A stretch of 64,000 nucleotides of DNA from positions 1-64,000 of the forward strand of contig JAIOAX010000014.1 in assembly GCA_019873645.1 (NCBI GenBank), written 5' to 3'. The notes beneath the pieces are model-generated. The model was not told the origin of the DNA, searched no databases, and saw only the letters and a list, made by a program, of their open reading frames with translations. Source of the stretch: Chloroflexota bacterium (lineage in GTDB: Bacteria > Chloroflexota > Anaerolineae > B4-G1 > SLSP01). Within the stretch, counting starts at the first letter, position 1. Each line of letters starts with the position of its first letter. Positions 23,073-28,858 of this stretch are shown here, in pieces. Both the position numbers and the translations under genes were made by a program.

Positions 23073-26000
23073 CGATTCCACAATTAGGTGAGCGCATTCC
23101 ATTGGTCGGCCGCAAAGAGGAAATCGAACTGCTGAAGAAATATCTGTATGCGCCAGGCAGTGTGCGCCACTACCTTTACTTTTGGGCGCGCGGCGGTCTG
23201 GGCAAGACCCGATTGCTTGAGGAACTGGAGCGCATCGTCAGAGAAGAAGCCGGGCCACGATTTTACTTCAGCGGCATTATTGATCTGTACCATACTGATA
23301 TGCATAGCACCAGCGACCTCGAAAAGGTTATTATCGAGGGGTTGGATCCCCAGCACAAATACTTTGCGGAGTATCGCCAGGAACGCGGAAAGTACGAACT
23401 TTTGCGAGAGCGAGGGACCGATCCGGGCATTTTGGAAGAGCGCCGGCAGGAACTCGGCAAGCTGTTTGTGAAGGGATGCAATGACATGGCGTTCAATGCC
23501 GCCCGGCTGGTCATCTGTTTCGATACGATTGAACTCTTGCAATATGAAAGCTCGGTGGTGGAAGAGAAAGCCGGTCTGGATATCGCCGATACCCGTGTTA
23601 AGCCCTGGTTGCTCGACAAACTCGCCCAACTGCACAACGTCGTGGTGGTTTTTGCCGGACGTCCTAAACTACCTGCCCCCGATGAGGTGACCGATCCGCA
23701 GGCGCGTTTGGTAGCAGATATGAAGAAGGCTTTCGACGCCGACTTCACCGAGGTTGAGCTGCAACCGTTCACATTTGAAGAGACGTGTGCTTTTTTGCAG
23801 CACTTCGAAGAGCAGGCCGGGCAAAAACTGGTCCCCGATGCCTATCTGGACGTTGTGCACCGACTGACCGGCGGACGTCCGATTCTCTTGCACCTTATTG
23901 TAGACTGGTTGACGGTCCTGGCACCGGAATCACAAACGATCTTGCAATTGTTCGACCAGTATATGGATTTGAGCGATGCTGCTGAAGACGACCCACGGTT
24001 GGAAGCAGCGCGTCAGGATATTGAGCGGAGGATTTTAAGCACAATTCTTAACAATTCCGGTGAAATCGGAGGGTATCTGGCCAACATAGCATTGATGCCC
24101 AAGGGCATTGATGCAGAAATCCTCAACGTCGCGTTGGGCGTACCGCTTGAGGAAGCCAATTGCCTGCTGGAAAATCTGAAACCCTTATCTTTCATCAAAC
24201 AGTACAAATCACCGCCCGGTGTCGCGCCGTTACGGGGGGAATTGCTCTTCTTGCACGATGAGCTTTACCGCCTTCTGACTTCACAAAATGTGATACCCTA
24301 TTTGCGCATGAACGAGCGGAGAATCGCTAACGCACTGGTGCGTGACTATTACGATCCGCGCATTACAAAGCTAGAAGAACAATTGAAAGAAAGCACTCCC
24401 GAACAACGGCTTCCCTTGCGTGAGCAATTACAAAAGTTACAGGTGGAAAGGCTGTATTATATGCTGGTCGCTGACCCGTGTAAAGGATATGCCGAATACA
24501 AACGTTTAACCGAAGAGGCCAATCGGCGCCGTTGGGTTGGTTTTGCCATGCGGCTGTTGGATGAGTTCCTGCGCTTTTACAACACGAGGGAACCTGACCG
24601 CCGCGCCTTGTTTGAAGAAGTTGGAATTGCCAATGCCCAGGTTGTTAAGGAAAGTGCCTGGATGTGGGTGGAGCGCTTTGAGTGGTGGGGACAACCGGAA
24701 AGAGTCGTCAAGCTGGCAGACCAAATCTTTACAGAACCTGAAGCCTTCTCGATTTTCTGTTCAGATGAAACCCCGATTTGTTCGGATCAAGATTTGGCGT
24801 TGATGGGCAATATCTACGCATTTTGGACCAGTGCGCATGCCAAGATATCGGGATACAATCCCCAAATCGTAGAGTGTGCGCTGGCCATGCTACAGCGCTT
24901 ACCCAATCTTGTGGATTGTACCTTTGAACAGGCTCTGGCCCGCGCTCGCCTGAGCACTAGAATCGGGTATCAATATCGCTTAGGTGGGATGTTGGATCAG
25001 GCTGCCCGGTACTATATTGAAGCCAAAGCTGCTTTCCGTCACCTCGGTGAACGATTGAACGATTATGAAGACGAATATGCCCAGTTACTAAACAACCTCG
25101 CATTTGTCCATGCCAAACAAGGTCGTATGGCATTAGCACGTCCTCTGATACACGAAGCTTTACGGCGCAATGAAAGACGTGGGAGCATTTACCATACCGG
25201 TTTAACGCTCTCTACTGCATCACGTATCGCATGTATGCGGGGAAACCATTCACAGGCACTGGAATACGGTGAAGAAGCATTGAAGCATTTTCGTGAGCTA
25301 GAAGATGTACGCGGTTTAGCACTGGCTTATCAAGATATAGCGCAAGCCAAGCGGTTGATGGCTAAACATGAACTTGAAAAAGGGCGGAATCAGGAAAAAG
25401 CGCATAAGATGCTGGAAGAGGCACGAGATACACTCGAGAAAGCTTTACTAGCTGTACAGAATACCAGTATCGTGTCAATAATTCCTGAATTGTATGCTGA
25501 GCTAGGGCGTATTTATCGCGATCTCGGACACATCACCAGACAAATACAAAGCTTTGAAGAGGCAATCGCTTATTATCGTCAGGCTGAAGACCAGTTTAAT
25601 CTGGCTTTGCAAACCTGGCAACATCCGGAAGCGGTCACTGCAGAACGGGCAGATACATTGCAAGACCTGGCCGAGGTACTCCTGGCCTTAGGGGACAGGC
25701 GAAGAGTAGAAGAAACACTCAAACAAATAGGAAAAAGTATTAGCGAAGATTACCTGATTATCCCCGATCAGCAGAAAGTGCCTGCCGAGGGATTACCAAC
25801 CCAATATTTCAGCCCGCTTGGCAAGGTAGAAATGTTGCGTGGGCAACTGGCTTTGGCCGATGGAAAACTTGAGGAATACGTCCAACATTTCATCATCGCC
25901 TACGCCTATTTTATGCATTTCTCTGTCGAGGCCATTGAAAAAGCCACTATGGTGGAGTATCTCTATAACCATTTGCTTGACGAACCTCTCCCACGCCAGC

Positions 26001-26101
26001 AATTCCTTATGGAAACGATACGCGCCTGGGTTGCTGCACATAAATTTGGCGTTGACGTGGCTCCGTTTGTACAGGCATTGGGTGATTTGTTAGGCGTTTA
26101 A
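23069..26101 (+). CDS. Large STAND-type NTPase with TPR C-terminal half
   Basis: This 1010-residue protein starts at ATG 23069 in an ATGA overlap; GTG 23042 is rejected. The N-terminus PLVGRKEEIELLKKYL and Walker A ARGGLGKTRLLEELE (near residue 40), then Walker B LVICFDTIELL (about 150), match a STAND NTPase. An R-x-F-x-G-x-P-like VVVFAGRPKLP and a winged-helix-like region follow. From about residue 600 on it is helical with tetratricopeptide-like repeats (YAQLLNNLAFVHAKQGRMALARPLIHEAL, ALEYGEEALKHF, ALAYQDIAQAKRL). STAND NTPases switch on when a ligand binds the repeats. It is followed by a terminator, then by the peptide/radical-SAM pair. Confidence 0.8.
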   Translation: MTIPQLGERIPLVGRKEEIELLKKYLYAPGSVRHYLYFWARGGLGKTRLLEELERIVREEAGPRFYFSGIIDLYHTDMHSTSDLEKVIIEGLDPQHKYFAEYRQERGKYELLRERGTDPGILEERRQELGKLFVKGCNDMAFNAARLVICFDTIELLQYESSVVEEKAGLDIADTRVKPWLLDKLAQLHNVVVVFAGRPKLPAPDEVTDPQARLVADMKKAFDADFTEVELQPFTFEETCAFLQHFEEQAGQKLVPDAYLDVVHRLTGGRPILLHLIVDWLTVLAPESQTILQLFDQYMDLSDAAEDDPRLEAARQDIERRILSTILNNSGEIGGYLANIALMPKGIDAEILNVALGVPLEEANCLLENLKPLSFIKQYKSPPGVAPLRGELLFLHDELYRLLTSQNVIPYLRMNERRIANALVRDYYDPRITKLEEQLKESTPEQRLPLREQLQKLQVERLYYMLVADPCKGYAEYKRLTEEANRRRWVGFAMRLLDEFLRFYNTREPDRRALFEEVGIANAQVVKESAWMWVERFEWWGQPERVVKLADQIFTEPEAFSIFCSDETPICSDQDLALMGNIYAFWTSAHAKISGYNPQIVECALAMLQRLPNLVDCTFEQALARARLSTRIGYQYRLGGMLDQAARYYIEAKAAFRHLGERLNDYEDEYAQLLNNLAFVHAKQGRMALARPLIHEALRRNERRGSIYHTGLTLSTASRIACMRGNHSQALEYGEEALKHFRELEDVRGLALAYQDIAQAKRLMAKHELEKGRNQEKAHKMLEEARDTLEKALLAVQNTSIVSIIPELYAELGRIYRDLGHITRQIQSFEEAIAYYRQAEDQFNLALQTWQHPEAVTAERADTLQDLAEVLLALGDRRRVEETLKQIGKSISEDYLIIPDQQKVPAEGLPTQYFSPLGKVEMLRGQLALADGKLEEYVQHFIIAYAYFMHFSVEAIEKATMVEYLYNHLLDEPLPRQQFLMETIRAWVAAHKFGVDVAPFVQALGDLLGV

Positions 26102-26114
26102 TCTTGTGGAGACT

Positions 26115-26145
26115 GCAAAGGACGACAAAAATTGTCGTCCTTTGC
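26115..26145 (+). terminator. Terminator of the STAND ATPase operon
   Basis: A 14-bp perfect stem GCAAAGGACGACAA/TTGTCGTCCTTTGC (26115-26128 with 26132-26145) has a 3-nt loop and a short T-rich tail 14 nt after the stop codon. Confidence 0.75.
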
Positions 26146-26164
26146 GTTTCAAACATTTGTTCTA

Positions 26165-26193
26165 TTGACATTCTTCTCTTTTTGTGATATTAT
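26165..26193 (+). promoter_or_regulatory. Consensus promoter of the peptide/radical SAM pair
   Basis: A perfect TTGACA (26165-26170), a 17-bp spacer and TATTAT (26188-26193) make this one of the strongest promoter matches in the window. Confidence 0.85.
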
Positions 26194-26225
26194 TGTGATA
26201 GATACAGGTCACAATAGCGTCACAA
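26182..26225 (+). promoter_or_regulatory. Operator of four phased TTGTGA half-sites
   Basis: TTGTGAT occurs twice 11 bp apart (spacer ATTA) overlapping the -10 region. It is followed downstream by GTCACAA twice 11 bp apart (spacer TAGC), which is the reverse complement TTGTGAC. The array is thus two direct pairs facing each other. The first pair covers the promoter core, so a bound protein should control this promoter. The 11-bp phasing fits OmpR/SARP-like winged-helix regulators. Confidence 0.65.
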
Positions 26226-26237
26226 AAGGAGGGGATT

Positions 26238-26426
26238 ATGGAGCGCGTACAGTGTCAGGATAAACCTCTCAACCTCCACTTGAATTATTTTCCTTCTTCA
26301 AAACCGTCGTCCAAGACAGGGCAATACTCGGTCTCATCGGGTTTAGCCGGTGAAATCGAAAGCCATAACCGCAAAGTGAAACAGCTTTTCCTGGATTGTG
26401 ACTGTGCCTGCCAGGGACGAAAATAA
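26238..26426 (+). CDS. Putative Cys-rich precursor peptide, 62 residues
   Basis: The ORF begins 12 nt after GGAGGGG and ends 2 nt before the radical SAM gene. The peptide has a mixed N-terminal half (MERVQCQDKPLNLHLNYF), a Ser/Gly-rich middle and a C-terminal CDCACQGRK with cysteines 54, 56 and 58 (plus Cys6). Short, strongly translated, located just before a radical SAM/SPASM enzyme with a peptide-binding tail: this is the arrangement of a ribosomally made, modified peptide precursor. The three closely spaced cysteines near the end are the likely targets for thioether or related crosslinks. No similarity to a known precursor family is recognised, so the assignment rests on context. Confidence 0.65.
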   Translation: MERVQCQDKPLNLHLNYFPSSKPSSKTGQYSVSSGLAGEIESHNRKVKQLFLDCDCACQGRK

Positions 26427-26428
26427 TA

Positions 26429-27652
26429 ATGTTGTCTCTCTCTGTTCCGGCCGTCTATACGCTGGAACTGACGTCGGCATGTAACAACCACTGTCCCGGC
26501 TGTAGCAACATTTACGCTGCGTCCCGTCCCCCGGCATTGAAAACGGCAAAAGAGTGGGCCGACCTGCTATCACCCATCCTCTCCGAAGCCGTGCAGGTGC
26601 GTCTGTCCGGCGGTGAACCCACGCTCCATCCTGAGTTTTTCGATATCCTGAGCTATGTCGTCTCCTTTGGGGTGCATGTCACAGTCTTCACCAACGGACG
26701 CTGGCGCGATCCTGAGCGATTCATCAATTCAATGCGTGGGTGGCGTGACACAGCGGGCTTGCTGATTTCGTTGCATGGTGCTACGGCTGCCAGCCACGAG
26801 GCTTTCACACAGACCCCAGGTTCGTTCCAGGAAACCCTTGCCAACGTGCGGCTGGCCATCGCAAACCATATCAACGTGATGTTGAGCACCATTATCACTC
26901 ACCATAGCTGGAACGAAATCCAGGCCGTGGTTGACCTGGCGCAGCAATTGGGGGTGCAGGGCGTCGCTTTTAATCGTTACATCGGCGCGCCTTTGCCGGG
27001 CATTGAACCTGCGGTGGCCGAAATGCAGCGGGCATTGAAGGCCATCCAAGAGCTTGCACCAACGGATTTGCGCGTCAGATATGGGATCGGTATTCCACAA
27101 TGTTTCGCTCTAAACGATTCGGAAGGCTGTCTGGCCGGCGTGGCTTCCGTCACTATTGATCCATGGGGCCAGGTGCGTCCTTGCAACCACTCTCCCACCA
27201 TCATCGGCTCCCTCTATGAACACTCAATGTATGACCTCTGGCACAGCGATAAAATGAATGCCTGGCGCGCCCTGATGCCCACCGAATGTACGACCTGCGC
27301 TGCCTACTCCGTCTGTCACGGCGGCTGCCGCGCGGTGCAGGAGCTGCGCGCCGATGGACGCGATCCTCTGCGCGGCGCACCGTTGAGCGAATACACACCT
27401 GTCAGGGAAGTCGAAGTCAAGGAATTGCCGGCGAATGTACGCCCGCGACGGCATTTTCGTATGCGGAAGGAGGATTTCGGCTATGCGTTGCTGGGTCAGG
27501 GACAAGTCATTCCTGTGGCGCATGAGGCGCTGCCTGTGCTGGAGGCCTGTGATGGGGTGGCCTCTTTTGCACAACTCGCCGAACGTTTTGGACAGCCGGG
27601 CCTGGATTTGCTCGGCGAACTGTGGGAGTCGGGATTGTTACAAGCGGCCTGA
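26429..27652 (+). CDS. Radical SAM/SPASM peptide maturase with PqqD-like tail
   Basis: This 407-residue protein has the AdoMet-cluster motif CNNHCPGC (Cys18, Cys22, Cys25) and a GGEP strand (about 62-65), followed by the TIM barrel. A SPASM-type auxiliary cluster region has cysteines in EGCLAG, VRPCNHS, TECTTC and SVCHGGCR. The last ~70 residues (RKEDFGYALLGQGQVIPVAHEALPVLEACDGVASFAQLAERFG) look like the PqqD-type winged fold that binds leader peptides. Enzymes of this kind crosslink or rearrange residues in short peptides. The gene is 2 nt after the Cys-rich peptide, its probable substrate, and its weaker ribosome-binding site would yield less enzyme than peptide. Confidence 0.88.
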   Translation: MLSLSVPAVYTLELTSACNNHCPGCSNIYAASRPPALKTAKEWADLLSPILSEAVQVRLSGGEPTLHPEFFDILSYVVSFGVHVTVFTNGRWRDPERFINSMRGWRDTAGLLISLHGATAASHEAFTQTPGSFQETLANVRLAIANHINVMLSTIITHHSWNEIQAVVDLAQQLGVQGVAFNRYIGAPLPGIEPAVAEMQRALKAIQELAPTDLRVRYGIGIPQCFALNDSEGCLAGVASVTIDPWGQVRPCNHSPTIIGSLYEHSMYDLWHSDKMNAWRALMPTECTTCAAYSVCHGGCRAVQELRADGRDPLRGAPLSEYTPVREVEVKELPANVRPRRHFRMRKEDFGYALLGQGQVIPVAHEALPVLEACDGVASFAQLAERFGQPGLDLLGELWESGLLQAA

Positions 27653-27676
27653 GTCATACAAATCGGACACATTTAG

Positions 27677-27709
27677 AAATAGGGAACGGGTTTTGCCTGT
27701 TCCCTATTT
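27677..27709 (+). terminator. Terminator after the radical SAM gene
   Basis: A 14-bp stem AAATAGGGAACGGG/CCTGTTCCCTATTT (27677-27690 with 27696-27709, one mismatch) is followed by T residues. Confidence 0.8.
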
Positions 27710-27714
27710 TGTTG

Positions 27715-27732
27715 TCACATTCGCGTCACGTA
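27715..27732 (+). promoter_or_regulatory. Phased GTCAC pair downstream of the radical SAM gene
   Basis: GTCACAT and GTCACGT are 11 bp apart (spacer TCGC), the same plan as the operator at 26182-26225. A promoter for the following small genes would be expected close by but is not clear. Confidence 0.4.
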
Positions 27733-27874
27733 AGACGTATGTATCCCCTTTAAGGGATGATTTTATCGGTGTTCAAATCAACGATTTTGCGACATCGGCG
27801 GGATAGATTCCGAAGTACCGATCTTTATCATGAAAGGTAGATTTAGAGGACAAGTGATAGGGACGGTCAAGACG

Positions 27875-28165
27875 ATGAGCTTACTGATACAGGATCAAAT
27901 CAATCTTTGTATGGAACGTCGGCAAGTTTTGCAGGCGTTGCGAGCCGTCGAGCAAGATATTCAAGAGCATGGTTCGACTTGGCCGCTGCGACGACGTTGG
28001 CAGAGACTATGGGACAAGTTGCAGTATATCGAGAGTACGGGCTTTTTAGTCAAACAGGCGATTGAGGTTGAACGAACACAAGGGGTTTACCAATCTATGG
28101 ATATCCGGCACCATGATCGGGATTCCCGATGTTACACTCAGGCTCAGGGAGGCCGGGTATGTTGA
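27875..28165 (+). CDS. Hypothetical small helical protein
   Basis: The 96-residue frame from ATG 27875 (or 111 from 27830) contains amphipathic helix-forming stretches (LIQDQINLCMERRQVLQALRAVEQDI, RRRWQRLWDKLQYIES). The last ~25 residues are rich in His, Arg and Cys and look less protein-like. Neither start has a strong ribosome-binding site; GGGACGG lies before 27875. It follows a phased GTCAC pair after the radical SAM gene and may belong to the same regulon. No family is recognised, and the coding call is only moderately likely. Confidence 0.45.
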   Translation: MSLLIQDQINLCMERRQVLQALRAVEQDIQEHGSTWPLRRRWQRLWDKLQYIESTGFLVKQAIEVERTQGVYQSMDIRHHDRDSRCYTQAQGGRVC

Positions 28166-28257
28166 GAGTAACGACAGTTCTTGGGACAGATGAAATTGTG
28201 CTTTGGTTAGTCATTTTGGAGGTAAGGCAAAGGATTCTGCTCGGAGATGCTTTGTGA
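28159..28257 (+). CDS. Possible 32-residue peptide
   Basis: ATG 28159 overlaps the stop of the preceding frame and follows GGGAGGCCGGGT, a good ribosome-binding site. The frame ends at 28257 with a peptide of the form MLRVTTVLGTDEIVLWLVIL... that is mostly hydrophobic in its centre. It precedes another small hydrophobic gene. It is too short for composition to be decisive. Confidence 0.3.
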   Translation: MLRVTTVLGTDEIVLWLVILEVRQRILLGDAL

Positions 28258-28292
28258 GTGCAGTTATCACGTATGAGGAGAAGGAGGGTACA

Positions 28293-28451
28293 ATGATGAA
28301 GTGGTTTATCATAGCTATACTGATTGGGGCTGCGCTGCCTGTATTCGGGCTGTGGCGACTGGCAGCTAAGCGCATGGGCGACGGCGGCTGTCTGCTTCCC
28401 TTCATCCTCAGCGTCCTTGTTTTATCTATTGTGGCTTTGGCGCTTGCGTAG
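28293..28451 (+). CDS. Small membrane protein, 52 residues, two helices
   Basis: The start is taken at ATG 28293 because AAGGAGGG lies 5-12 nt upstream; the longer frame from 28203 has no site. The peptide is MMKWFIIAILIGAALPVFGLW, then a basic/Gly turn (RLAAKRMGDGGC), then LLPFILSVLVLSIVALALA: two membrane helices with a cytoplasmic-type positive loop. No signal peptidase site is clear. It is in the tail of the peptide/radical SAM region but is not obviously linked to it. Function unknown. Confidence 0.6.
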   Translation: MMKWFIIAILIGAALPVFGLWRLAAKRMGDGGCLLPFILSVLVLSIVALALA

Positions 28452-28858
28452 ATCAATTTGTGGATGGTGATGCATACATGGAGGTGGAACATACAAAAAC
28501 CTGCAAACATTCTAAATAGATTGAGACAAAGTGCTTCACAAAGAAAGGAGGCGTGAGATCGAAAGAGACTCTGAAATCTATTTCATCACAACATCTTAAC
28601 CAGGTTCGTTAACGGGAGGTGCCAATAAGAGGTGCCAATAAGATAAACAAAAACTGAGATTCCAGTTGAGACGCCAGGCTGGCAAATATAGTCAAAGGGC
28701 AGAATAAGGTCCCCTGCTACAGGGACGAACTGCAAACTTTTTCAAATAAAGATACAGCCCATACCGGCGTCTACTGACTCACTCCCTTAGGAGGCCAGAT
28801 CAAGAATGATCTGGCCTCTTTGTTTCCCCACCCCCTCACCCATGCTATAATACTCCCT
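28452..28858. other. 400-bp non-coding stretch, possible small RNA
   Basis: No convincing ORF is present. It contains a direct duplication of GAGGTGCCAATAA (28616-28641), A-rich unpaired segments and a strong terminator at 28791-28818. A free-standing transcript ending at this terminator is possible, but no promoter or known RNA class was recognised. Confidence 0.35.
28791..28822 (+). terminator. Terminator upstream of the glycosyltransferase gene
   Basis: A 12-bp perfect stem GAGGCCAGATCA/TGATCTGGCCTC (28791-28802 with 28807-28818) has a 4-nt loop and is followed by TTTG. It ends whatever transcript covers 28300-28790. Confidence 0.85.

Noticed and set aside
20632..26101. A known antiphage defence system
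   Set aside because: The ATPases have STAND-like features but no recognised nuclease, TIR, membrane-pore or other effector domain. The hypothesis is kept only as a possibility in the findings.
23069..26101. LuxR/MalT-type regulator
   Set aside because: The STAND-TPR protein has no C-terminal helix-turn-helix; it ends in helical repeat sequence.
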